NCBI GenBank assembly: GCA_030598645.1
Contig: JAUVPN010000162.1
Coordinates: 1-6,452 of the forward strand
DNA from: Hyphomicrobium sp.
Lineage (GTDB): Bacteria > Pseudomonadota > Alphaproteobacteria > Rhizobiales > Hyphomicrobiaceae
Length of the DNA stretch: 6,452 nt
Reading direction: 5' to 3'
The position numbers and the translations under genes are program-made. The notes beneath the pieces were generated by a model. The model did not search any database. It was not told the origin of the DNA and saw only the letters and a list, made by a program, of their open reading frames with translations. Below, one piece after another: positions 1-4,342 of the stretch. Positions within the stretch are counted from its first letter, which is position 1; each line of letters starts with the position of its first letter.

Positions 1-278
1 CAGACGGTTGATGGTGTGCTCTTCGCTATGTCCGGAGCATGGAATATTGGAGCTGAACGATGTCTGAGGTGCCTTGTTAGGATTGGTTCATGCTGATGCG
101 CCCCTCACACATCGCGGCCAAGCAGGCCTAAACACCCCAACAGCCCGCCCAGAGGAATCCAGACGGGCGCTTGTTTGGCCCCTGCGAAAACATCGCTTGG
201 GGCCACCCGTTAAGGCAACCGTCTCATGTCCGTGGCACAGTGCTCCAAGCACCCTGCATGGGGATCAGGTCTCCTCTC
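1..278. other. Intergenic stretch without a convincing gene
   Basis: No reading frame here has a start codon, ribosome binding site and protein-like composition together. One plus-strand frame is open from the window edge to a TGA at 94-96 (31 codons), which could be the tail of a gene starting outside the window, but nothing in it is recognisable. The stretch holds several hairpins. The best is at 176-205; weaker ones are GCCCG 143-147 with CGGGC 164-168, followed by a short T-rich stretch, and GTGCT 240-244 with AGCAC 248-252. The last lies downstream of the minus-strand gene ending at 279 but has no T tract. Confidence 0.5.
176..205. repeat. Two-stage hairpin
   Basis: TGGCCCC (176-182) is perfectly complementary to GGGGCCA (199-205). 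Inside it, GCGA (184-187) pairs with TCGC (193-196) around the loop AAACA. The result is an 11-pair stem with a small asymmetric bulge. Neither strand has a clear T tract after it, so a rho-independent terminator is not well supported. It may be an RNA structure at the end of a transcript that enters from the left edge. Confidence 0.4.
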
Positions 279-506
279 TTAGAGAAGGAGGCGCGCCTCA
301 ACATCCTCAAGCGATAGCGAGAAAGGGTGCGGCGAGCCGCCAGCCACGACCACACCCCGCGTGGGCTCGACGATCATGAAGCCGCCAAAGTCGCTCCCCG
401 CCTTGCCGGATGGTGATTTCACCAGCGCAAGGCCGTGGCGTCGGGCGTGTCGGCGTAGCCTTTCTTCACGGGCTCTTTCGGATTTTGAAATACTTCTACG
501 TTTCAT
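279..506 (-). CDS. Small basic conserved hypothetical protein (75 aa)
   Basis: The product has two parts. Residues 1-31 are very basic, rich in Arg and Lys (RAREERLRRHARRHG). Residues 32-75 look like a small folded unit containing DFGGFMIVEP near 39-48, then GVVVAGG, and an acidic end LSLEDVEARL. This architecture resembles short alphaproteobacterial hypothetical proteins with a basic N-terminus followed by an 'LALxKS...DFGGYxLVD...VVxG...LDxVE' pattern. The resemblance is from memory and no function is known to me. The ATG at 506 was chosen because the protein-like pattern begins there; a GAAGGA motif lies only two bases upstream, which is close for a ribosome binding site. The alternative is ATG at 545 (88 aa), which has GAAAGG nine bases upstream. 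The gene stands alone. Confidence 0.6.
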   Translation of the reverse strand: MKRRSISKSERAREERLRRHARRHGLALVKSPSGKAGSDFGGFMIVEPTRGVVVAGGSPHPFSLSLEDVEARLLL

Positions 507-630
507 GGTCCTTCGTTCAAATAGCGCATTGAAGAGGGGGCGCATTTCGCCCCGCCTTTCTCTTCGATGCCAAGCCAAGACCCTCACGAACTGAACAGCA
601 GGCCGAACTGGTGGAGTTGGGCGCCCTTTC

Positions 631-729
631 TCACTTTGGCGACCAACCAACTGGCCCCCGGCGCGGCCGCTCCAGATTTGTGAGGGATGGCACTTCGTAT
701 GAGTCGATATGGTGGCTCAATCGGAGCAT
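631..729 (-). CDS. Possible small ORF (32 aa), weak
   Basis: This ORF begins at an ATG with AGAAGG four bases upstream on the minus strand, a plausible ribosome binding site. The peptide starts MLRLSHHIDSYEVPSLTNLE and ends in a Pro/Arg/Gly-rich tail. It has no recognisable motif, signal peptide or membrane segment. It lies just downstream of the 27-residue membrane peptide, so it could belong to the same minus-strand transcript. The only evidence is the ribosome binding site and the tight arrangement, so it may be chance. Confidence 0.2.
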   Translation of the reverse strand: MLRLSHHIDSYEVPSLTNLERPRRGPVGWSPK

Positions 730-761
730 CACACCTTCTTTTTCTAGTAACCTTAATAGAG

Positions 762-845
762 TTAACCCCGATGTTGGCCGCGCGCACCGAGCACAAGAAG
801 CCAAGAGCCGCCCACGATGGCGGCCCATCCAATCGCGTAAAGCAT
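762..845 (-). CDS. Single-helix membrane micropeptide (27 aa)
   Basis: ATG at 845-843 runs to TAA at 764-762. The peptide is almost entirely one hydrophobic helix: residues 2-20 read LYAIGWAAIVGGSWLLVLG, with small-residue GG and AA patterns typical of helix packing, and then a short basic tail (AR..HRG). A good ribosome binding site, GAGG, sits five bases upstream of the ATG, and an in-frame TAG just upstream defines the left limit. The start is 30 bases beyond the stop of the recombinase on the same strand, so the two could be co-transcribed. Family and role are unknown to me. One-helix peptides of this size can be membrane-protein partners or small toxins, but nothing here decides between these. 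Confidence 0.45.
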   Translation of the reverse strand: MLYAIGWAAIVGGSWLLVLGARGQHRG

Positions 846-860
846 CTTCGCCTCTCTTTA

Positions 861-879
861 TATATCTAGATATATCTAG
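861..879. repeat. AT-rich direct repeat and palindrome at the end of the recombinase gene
   Basis: TATATCTAG occurs twice in tandem (861-869 and 871-879), and the segment 861-874, TATATCTAGATATA, is a perfect palindrome. It overlaps the stop codon of the recombinase (876-878) and sits just before the ribosome binding site of the 27-residue membrane peptide. It could be a protein-binding site, a recombinase arm site, or a local promoter element for the small peptide. The base composition is far more AT-rich than the neighbouring coding DNA. Confidence 0.45.
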
Positions 880-1781
880 CGAAATATCCCCTGATCGAGC
901 TTCATGCCGGATGACGTGTCCGGTCGCGCATGCAAGTAGCCGCTGGTCGTCGCCACGTTGGCGTGCCCCAGCGTCGTCTGCACCTCCGCCAGCGTCGCAC
1001 CGCGATCGAGCGCATGGGAGCCATGGGCATGCCGGAGCCAGTGCGGAGACACCGCATCCGTGATGCCGGCCCGTTCGGCTGCGCGCTTCATCATGTAGTT
1101 GACCGCGCGCTCCGTCAGCCGGCCGCCCTTACGCGAAGCAAAGACAGGATCGTTGGCGCCAGCATCATTCCGGAGCACGAGAATGGCCGTGGCAACGGCC
1201 TCTGGGAGCAGAACTTGGCGGATTCTGCCCCCTTTGCCGGTGACGGAGAGCTGAATCTTGGTGCCGCGCTCGATGACATCGGACCAAGTGAGCGCCACGA
1301 CCTCCGAGACGCGCAGGCCCCCCGTATAAAGCACCTTGAGGAGGACCTCATCGCGCTTCGAGGTGGCCTCGCGGATCAGCAGGCCGACCTCGACCTCCGA
1401 GATGATGCGCTTGGCAAGCTTGGCGCGGCTCTGATTTGGCTTCACCTTGATCGTCACGACGGCATTGAAGGGAGCATATCCGAGCTTGTGGGCATAGGAG
1501 AGCAGTGACTTGACGCGGAGCAGGTACTGCTGAGCGGTCGCATCGCTCAAGCCGGTGGTGATTTTGGCCACGGCCTCGCGCACGTCCTCGACTGTGGCGG
1601 TGCGTAGGTCGGTGGCGAGCGCTTCGCGGAACCTTTCCGCCGTTAGTTCGAAGTTGCGCCGCGTGTGTGCCGACGACAAAGAGGCGAGCCACGAGGCGAC
1701 GAGCTCCTCATCGTTCTGAGCGCGTGTGCCGACGCTGAGTGTACCGATCCGATGCGCCGGCAAGGTGGTGGATTTGGGCAT
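876..1781 (-). CDS. XerC/XerD-like tyrosine recombinase (site-specific integrase), intact
   Basis: The 301-residue product has the usual two-part layout. Residues 24-115 form an N-terminal core-binding (SAM-like) domain, and residues 125-301 the catalytic domain. All catalytic residues of the family are visible: Arg157 in TGGLRVSEV, Lys183 in TGKGGRIRQV, His247 and Arg250 in PHWLRHAHGSH, His273 in TLGHANVATT, and nucleophile Tyr282 in SGYLHARP. It should cut and rejoin DNA through a 3'-phosphotyrosine bond at short inverted-repeat core sites. The length fits the compact Xer/plasmid-recombinase group rather than phage integrases with an arm-binding domain. An upstream in-frame ATG at 1838 (320 aa) lacks a ribosome binding site and falls inside the promoter at 1818-1845, so the ATG at 1781, with GGGGG six bases upstream, is preferred. 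A decayed relative lies at 5772-6074 in the opposite orientation. Confidence 0.93.
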   Translation of the reverse strand: MPKSTTLPAHRIGTLSVGTRAQNDEELVASWLASLSSAHTRRNFELTAERFREALATDLRTATVEDVREAVAKITTGLSDATAQQYLLRVKSLLSYAHKLGYAPFNAVVTIKVKPNQSRAKLAKRIISEVEVGLLIREATSKRDEVLLKVLYTGGLRVSEVVALTWSDVIERGTKIQLSVTGKGGRIRQVLLPEAVATAILVLRNDAGANDPVFASRKGGRLTERAVNYMMKRAAERAGITDAVSPHWLRHAHGSHALDRGATLAEVQTTLGHANVATTSGYLHARPDTSSGMKLDQGIFR

Positions 1782-1801
1782 CTGGAACCCCCGATTTTGC
1801 C

Positions 1802-1834
1802 CCGAAAATATATTCTGATTATATAGATAATCGG
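1802..1834. repeat. Imperfect inverted repeat, loxP/dif-like, overlapping the recombinase promoter
   Basis: The arms CCGAAAATATAT (1802-1813) and ATAGATAATCGG (1823-1834) match at 9 of 12 positions when one is reverse-complemented. They flank a nine-base AT-rich centre. Arm and centre lengths resemble core sites of Xer- and Cre-type recombinases, and the position next to the recombinase gene is where such sites are often found. It covers the -10 box, so binding here would also repress the gene. The role is inferred from geometry only. Confidence 0.35.
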
Positions 1835-1845
1835 ACATTATTCAA
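1818..1845 (-). promoter_or_regulatory. Sigma70-type promoter of the recombinase
   Basis: On the minus strand, TTGAAT (1845-1840) is followed after 16 bases by a perfect TATAAT (1823-1818). This is a close match to the housekeeping consensus TTGACA / TATAAT. The expected transcript start is about ten bases downstream of the -10 box, some 30 bases before the ATG at 1781. The upstream ATG at 1838 would lie between the two boxes, which is the main reason to reject it as the translation start. Confidence 0.65.
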
Positions 1846-1893
1846 GGGACAGAATCTGGGCCCGGGTGTGGTCCCAAGCGACTTATGTGCACG

Positions 1894-1908
1894 TTAACCA
1901 TAATTTAG
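1894..1908. promoter_or_regulatory. CtrA-like box upstream of the 53-residue gene
   Basis: TTAA (1894-1897), seven bases, then TTAG (1905-1908), reading TTAACCATAATTTAG. The alphaproteobacterial cell-cycle regulator CtrA binds TTAA-N7-TTAA, so there is one mismatch. It lies between the divergent recombinase and the 53-residue gene, 72 bases before the latter's ATG. Such short AT-rich motifs can arise by chance, so this is a candidate only. Confidence 0.35.
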
Positions 1909-1915
1909 TGGCACC

Positions 1916-1971
1916 GCCCCCCACGAAGGCGCATACAAGCCGCCGACGGGGGGCCCCGAAGACGGAGGCCC
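1916..1971 (+). promoter_or_regulatory. Two overlapping alternative leader hairpins, one masking the ribosome binding site
   Basis: Hairpin A pairs GCCCCCC (1916-1922) with GGGGGGC (1948-1954), with an inner stem GGCG (1928-1931) / CGCC (1941-1944). Hairpin B pairs GGGCCCCG (1951-1958) with CGG-A-GGCCC (1963-1971) around the tetraloop AAGA, with one bulged A: eight pairs. Bases 1951-1954 are used by both, so the two cannot form together. Hairpin B contains the ribosome binding site GGAGG (1964-1968) of the ATG at 1980; hairpin A leaves it free. This is the layout of a translational switch. No ligand or known riboswitch class is recognised. Confidence 0.4.
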
Positions 1972-1979
1972 AAACATAA

Positions 1980-2141
1980 ATGCTGTTCGATCTCTTTGAT
2001 CTGCTAATGCGGCCGGAAGAGTACGTCTGCGTGTGGCGCGATGGCGAGCTCTACGTTGAACCAATCGAGCAGGAAGTGGCCGCGAGCACAGAAAGCACCG
2101 AACAAACGAGCAAGGACGCTGACGAACCGATTGCGGCCTAG
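1980..2141 (+). CDS. Acidic hypothetical protein (53 aa)
   Basis: The frame runs from ATG (1980-1982) to TAG (2139-2141). The N-terminal third is hydrophobic and aromatic (MLFDLFDLLM), followed by RPEEYVCVWRDGELYVEPIE, which looks like a short beta-hairpin unit. The C-terminal half is acidic and low in complexity (EQEVAASTESTEQ... DADEPIAA) and probably disordered. A GGAGG ribosome binding site lies at 1964-1968, eleven bases before the ATG, a rather long spacing. The codon pattern is regular and the peptide looks real despite its size. It is transcribed divergently from the recombinase. I do not recognise the family. Small acidic proteins beside recombinases can be regulators or excision factors, but this one lacks the basic DNA-binding helix expected of an excisionase. 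Confidence 0.55.
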   Translation: MLFDLFDLLMRPEEYVCVWRDGELYVEPIEQEVAASTESTEQTSKDADEPIAA

Positions 2142-2152
2142 GGCCTAGGGCC
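2135..2152. repeat. Heptamer tandem repeat GGCCTAG
   Basis: GGCCTAG is repeated about two and a half times in a row (GGCCTAGGGCCTAGGGCC). The TAG stop codon of the 53-residue gene falls inside the first unit, so expansion or contraction would leave the stop intact. The CCTAGG cores are palindromic. The tract is too short to support a function and may be slippage. Confidence 0.6.
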
Positions 2153-2205
2153 GAGTGCGGCGACCAAATCCGAGCTTAGTGTCCTGATCCCACCTATATC
2201 TCGGT

Positions 2206-2222
2206 GCTCCCTTTCACAGAGC
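2206..2222. repeat. Possible degenerate extra copy of the second repeat hairpin
   Basis: GCTC (2206-2209) and GAGC (2219-2222) can pair around nine bases, and the left arm reads GCTCCC exactly as in the second hairpin of the tandem repeat that follows (2273 and 2355). It may be the eroded end of a third unit. The similarity is short and could be chance. Confidence 0.2.
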
Positions 2223-2236
2223 GGACCAGAAAAAAT

Positions 2237-2300
2237 GGCGACCGGTAGGGGTAACTACCGGCCGCCAAGTCAGCTCCCGCCATGTGTGGCCAACGAGAGC
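2237..2300. repeat. Double-hairpin repeat, copy 1
   Basis: Hairpin 1 pairs GGCG (2237-2240) with CGCC (2263-2266) and CCGGTAG (2242-2248) with CTACCGG (2255-2261), around the loop GGGTAA (2249-2254), with a single A-C mismatch at 2241/2262. Hairpin 2 pairs GCTCCCG (2273-2279) with CGAGAGC (2294-2300) with one mismatch. No protein-coding frame explains the conservation with copy 2. It is either a REP-like intergenic palindromic element or a structured RNA. Confidence 0.65.
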
Positions 2301-2318
2301 GATCGCAGGGAGGAGATA

Positions 2319-2384
2319 GGCGACCGGCGTGGGTAACCGTCGGCCGCCAGGGCAGCTCCCCCCGATGCACGGTCAAGGGGGAGC
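2319..2384. repeat. Double-hairpin repeat, copy 2
   Basis: This is a diverged direct copy of 2237-2300, shifted by 82 bases. Hairpin 1 keeps GGCG (2319-2322) / CGCC (2345-2348), the A-C mismatch and the loop GGGTAA (2331-2336). In its inner stem, pairs T2246-A2257 and A2247-T2256 of copy 1 become C2328-G2339 and G2329-C2338, and one G-C pair becomes a G-T wobble. Hairpin 2 is perfect: GCTCCCCC (2355-2362) / GGGGGAGC (2377-2384). Sequence drift with stem preservation argues that the fold matters. Confidence 0.65.
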
Positions 2385-2400
2385 ATTCGGATGGGGGGTG

Positions 2401-2446
2401 TCCGCGCAAGGGTTAAAATGGTGGGAATGACGCCGCGGATTTTATT
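2401..2446 (+). terminator. Weak terminator-like hairpin
   Basis: TCCGCG (2401-2406) pairs with CGCGGA (2434-2439), directly followed by TTTTATT (2440-2446). The 27-base loop is unusually large for a rho-independent terminator. If functional, it would end a plus-strand transcript carrying the 53-residue gene and the double-hairpin repeat. Confidence 0.25.
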
Positions 2447-2450
2447 CCTT

Positions 2451-2485
2451 GTCGGTGGAGAACACCCCCTCGTCGGTGGAGAACA
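2451..2485. repeat. Short direct repeat GTCGGTGGAGAACA
   Basis: The 14-mer GTCGGTGGAGAACA occurs at 2451-2464 and 2472-2485, start to start 21 bases. Because the period is a multiple of three, either strand reads as a repeated peptide (SVEN on plus, FSTD on minus), but neither frame is a supported gene. It adjoins the double-hairpin array, and both may be parts of one intergenic repeat family. Confidence 0.6.
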
Positions 2486-2549
2486 TTCGGAGTGGCCCAC
2501 TGCCATCACATGGCTGCGCGAGACTCTTGGCGGAGGCAATCAGAGCTTG

Positions 2550-2565
2550 GCAATTAGTAAATTGC
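2550..2565. promoter_or_regulatory. Operator-like palindrome before the 99-residue membrane protein
   Basis: GCAATT (2550-2555) and AATTGC (2560-2565) form a perfect inverted repeat with a four-base centre. It ends directly beside the GAGGG ribosome binding site (2566-2570) of the ATG at 2575. The spacing of the half-sites fits a small homodimeric repressor, or it could be a short RNA stem affecting ribosome access. No regulator is assigned. Confidence 0.35.
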
Positions 2566-2574
2566 GAGGGTGCC

Positions 2575-2874
2575 ATGTCTAATTCCGATATGACCAAGAG
2601 CATTCTTTTTTTGTGGGCGGTGTTATGTGGGATTCCGATCTTCGCATACGTCATAGCGGTCGTCGTTTTCGACTTTGAGGTCACGCTCGACAATGTTCTC
2701 GCTATAACCGCTTTGATCAGTTTCTTCACGTTCCTCATTGTCTGGGCAGCGCGCCGGCAGAAAGCGGTGTGGGACCGGGCTCACGCTGAGCGCCAGCGGC
2801 AAGAAGCTGCTGTCGCGGCTCGGATTGCGGAGGAAGAGCGTCTGGAAACGAGAGAGCGCTTGGAAACTGTTTGA
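2575..2874 (+). CDS. Two-helix membrane protein with charged C-terminal tail (99 aa)
   Basis: Residues 9-33 (SILFLWAVLCGIPIFAYVIA onward) and 41-58 (VLAITALISFFTFLIVWA) are two clear transmembrane segments. A short acidic connector FDFEVTLDN lies between them. From residue 60 on, the chain is strongly charged and rich in Arg, Glu, Gln and Ala (AERQRQEAAVAARIAEEERL), predicting a cytosolic coiled coil of about 40 residues. The positive residues after helix 2 (ARRQK) suggest both ends are cytosolic. The ATG at 2575 is preferred over earlier in-frame TTG codons because GAGG lies six bases upstream and the upstream residues come from the repeat. I do not recognise the family. The layout suits a small membrane scaffold or assembly factor, but no partner gene lies beside it. 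Confidence 0.6.
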   Translation: MSNSDMTKSILFLWAVLCGIPIFAYVIAVVVFDFEVTLDNVLAITALISFFTFLIVWAARRQKAVWDRAHAERQRQEAAVAARIAEEERLETRERLETV

Positions 2875-3046
2875 CTTGCAAGAGGGCATCAGACGAGAGC
2901 TAGCGGAGCATTCTTGGCTCGTTGCCGAGACATCACTTCTCTCGTATCGTGTTGATGGGGCGCAGTCGTCCCCAAGGTGCCGCTTGCATCAGCTGTTACC
3001 TAAGGGCAGCACAATTGTGACTGCGTCCCACCTCCATGACGAGGGA

Positions 3047-3136
3047 TTACTGCTCCTCCTCCTGCCGCCAATACAGCCACGCGTAATTCTGCTTGGCCTT
3101 CTCGATGCTCTCCGGAGCGGCGAACAAGTGAGCCAA
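3047..3136 (-). pseudogene. Short coding remnant (about 29 codons)
   Basis: The minus-strand frame reading FAAPESIEKAKQNYAWLYWR, then QEEEQ and a TAA at 3049-3047, has the composition of a genuine helical protein C-terminus. It is limited upstream by a TGA (3151-3149), with only a TTG as possible start and no ribosome binding site. An ATG at 3155-3153 lies just upstream in another frame, so one frameshift would join it to this end. It is more likely the tail of a lost gene than a functional micropeptide. The parent family is not recognised. Confidence 0.3.
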
Positions 3137-3158
3137 GCAATGGAGCCGTCAGCATAGG

Positions 3159-3189
3159 GTAACCTTAACCTCACGTAACCTTAACCTCA
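3159..3189. repeat. 15-base tandem repeat GTAACCTTAACCTCA
   Basis: GTAACCTTAACCTCA occurs at 3159-3173 and 3175-3189, a period of 16. Each unit contains TTAACC, the half-site type bound by CtrA, but the half-site spacing here (12 bases between TTAA motifs) does not match the CtrA consensus of seven. It lies 130-160 bases upstream of the secreted protein and could be an activator site or a simple duplication. Confidence 0.6.
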
Positions 3190-3246
3190 GATTGATTCTA
3201 ACTCCGTCAAAAAAACTACGTACAAAATTCAGTTAAGCGCAGGGGG

Positions 3247-3313
3247 CTCGGACTCTTCCGAGACTGCTCCGCGCGATTGCGCTGCCAGTTCTATCCGGAG
3301 CGCACCGGAGGAG
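3247..3313 (+). promoter_or_regulatory. Structured leader and strong ribosome binding site of the DUF336 gene
   Basis: Three small hairpins follow one another: CTCGGA (3247-3252) / TCCGAG (3257-3262) with a CTCT loop; GCGC (3271-3274) / GCGC (3279-3282); and TCCGG (3294-3298) / CCGGA (3305-3309). The last overlaps the start of the ribosome binding site GGAGGAG (3307-3313), which stands seven bases before the ATG at 3321. The ribosome binding site is near-perfect and decides the start. Partial masking by the third hairpin could tune translation. Confidence 0.4.
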
Positions 3314-3320
3314 AAAGACC

Positions 3321-4157
3321 ATGAAAAATATCAAAGTCGCGGGGCGCGTGCCCCTGGCGTCGCTCGTGCTTGCTGGTGCCACTTTTGGCGCGTTAATCCT
3401 TGGCACTGGAGCCGCACAAGGCCAGGGTACTGGAATGCCTCCGGGAAGTTGCAACGTCTTCGGACCTAACGTTTATGCAGATCTTAAGGCCGCTCTGGAC
3501 TCTGCCGTCGCGGCTGAAGACTCAGGCTTCGATTTCCAAATGTGGGCAACGGTCGTCGCTCGCGATGGAACCGTCTGCGCCGTCGCGAGATCGGCGGACA
3601 TAGGAGATCAATGGCCAGGAAGTCGCGCAATATCTGCCCAAAAGGCAAATACCGCCAATGCGTTCGGCTTACCCAACTTCGCATTCTCGACTGCTAATTT
3701 GTATTCTACGGCTCAACCGGGTGCCAATCTGTTCGGGTTACAGGCCAGTAATCCCGTTGACCCGACGATAGCTTACGACGGGCCTTACAGTAATTTGGGC
3801 ACGCGGGTCGATCCATTAGTTGGCAAGAGGATGGGGGGGATCAACGTGTTCGGGGGTGGCCTCGCTCTTTATTCTGAAAACGGCATTGTGGGTGCCGTCG
3901 GAGCTAGCGGCGATACGTCCTGCGCGGATCACCATATCGCATGGCGAATCCGTAATAATCTTGGTTTGGATGCTATGGCGGGGGTGAGCGGTGGCAATGC
4001 AGTTTTCGGCGATAATGACGCGACGAGACCGGACAATATTATTTATGATATTACGCCGAACCCAAGCGGTGGAACCGGGAATAGTGCGGGGGGGGCTGGG
4101 CACCCGCAGTGCTTTAATACGGGTGATCAAACAGCCCTTCCGGCGGTTCAGCAATGA
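3321..4157 (+). CDS. Secreted GlcG/HbpS-type (DUF336) putative heme-binding protein
   Basis: The 278-residue product starts with a signal peptide: Lys/Arg near residues 2-9, a hydrophobic core about 11-29, and a likely cleavage after an Ala/Gly site near 32-36. The mature part is a GlcG/HbpS fold (Pfam haem_degrading, DUF336). Residues 50-116 cover the first helix and strand (VYADLKAALDSAVAA; WATVVARDGTVCAVARS), the middle holds a loop insertion, and residues 171-213 carry the family's most conserved part, GGINVFGGGLALYSENG, then GAVGASGDTSCADHHIAWRI. HbpS-type proteins bind heme or related cofactors outside the cytoplasm, so the role here is probably periplasmic or extracellular. The substrate cannot be read from sequence. 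Cys44, Cys86, Cys201 and Cys264 could form disulfides. The length exceeds the roughly 140 residues of single-domain GlcG because of the signal, insertion and Gly-rich tail. It stands as a single gene. Confidence 0.85.
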   Translation: MKNIKVAGRVPLASLVLAGATFGALILGTGAAQGQGTGMPPGSCNVFGPNVYADLKAALDSAVAAEDSGFDFQMWATVVARDGTVCAVARSADIGDQWPGSRAISAQKANTANAFGLPNFAFSTANLYSTAQPGANLFGLQASNPVDPTIAYDGPYSNLGTRVDPLVGKRMGGINVFGGGLALYSENGIVGAVGASGDTSCADHHIAWRIRNNLGLDAMAGVSGGNAVFGDNDATRPDNIIYDITPNPSGGTGNSAGGAGHPQCFNTGDQTALPAVQQ

Positions 4158-4176
4158 CAAAATAAAGGGTTGATCA

Positions 4177-4192
4177 GCCGCCGCGCGGTGGC
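4177..4192 (+). terminator. Possible terminator hairpin after the DUF336 gene, no T tract
   Basis: GCCGCC (4177-4182) and GGTGGC (4187-4192) can form a six-pair stem including one G-T pair around GCGC, twenty bases after the stop codon. There is no T run behind it, so at most it is a weak or rho-assisted terminator. Confidence 0.2.
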
Positions 4193-4342
4193 CCGGATCG
4201 AATGTTAGTTCATGGGCCGCCGCTTAAGATCAGGAGAGATCGTACAGCCAATTCGCCCATTGGTACCCTCCATTGATTTGCGCTCGTCTTGCTAATGACT
4301 ATGGCGAGGCGATGCCGGAATGTCTGTCATCTGCAGAAAACA

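Larger units (their letters stand above)
2875..3320. other. Gene-poor interval
   Basis: No plus-strand gene is supported here. On the minus strand, a 29-codon stretch (3047-3136) reads as real protein but lacks a proper start and is listed separately as a remnant. The interval ends with a 15-base tandem repeat (3159-3189), a run of A residues at 3209-3215 and the structured leader of the secreted protein at 3321. No clear -35/-10 pair was found for that gene: TTGATT at 3192 and TACAAA at 3221 are too far apart. Confidence 0.5.

Noticed and set aside
74..379. Plus-strand 101-codon frame
   Set aside because: The composition is Pro/Arg/Ser-rich without motif; it overlaps the better supported minus-strand gene and lacks a ribosome binding site.
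930..1508. Plus-strand 192-codon frame
   Set aside because: It is the antisense shadow of the recombinase gene, which has full catalytic motifs on the other strand.
1782..1838. Longer recombinase start at ATG 1838
   Set aside because: It has no ribosome binding site, and the codons lie within the -35/-10 region of the likely promoter; the extension is not typical of the family.
2237..2485. CRISPR array
   Set aside because: Only two diverged copies of each repeat, with internal structure and no regular unique spacers or cas genes.
2194..2539. Minus-strand frames through the repeat region with repeated CSPPTR-like peptides
   Set aside because: The peptide repeats follow from the DNA repeats and palindromes; conservation tracks base pairing rather than codons.
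4210..4260. Minus-strand 16-residue ORF (starts MGELAVRSLL) with a strong TGGAGGG six bases upstream
   Set aside because: The ribosome binding site is good, but the peptide is very short, has no motif, no downstream gene to act as leader for, and may be chance.
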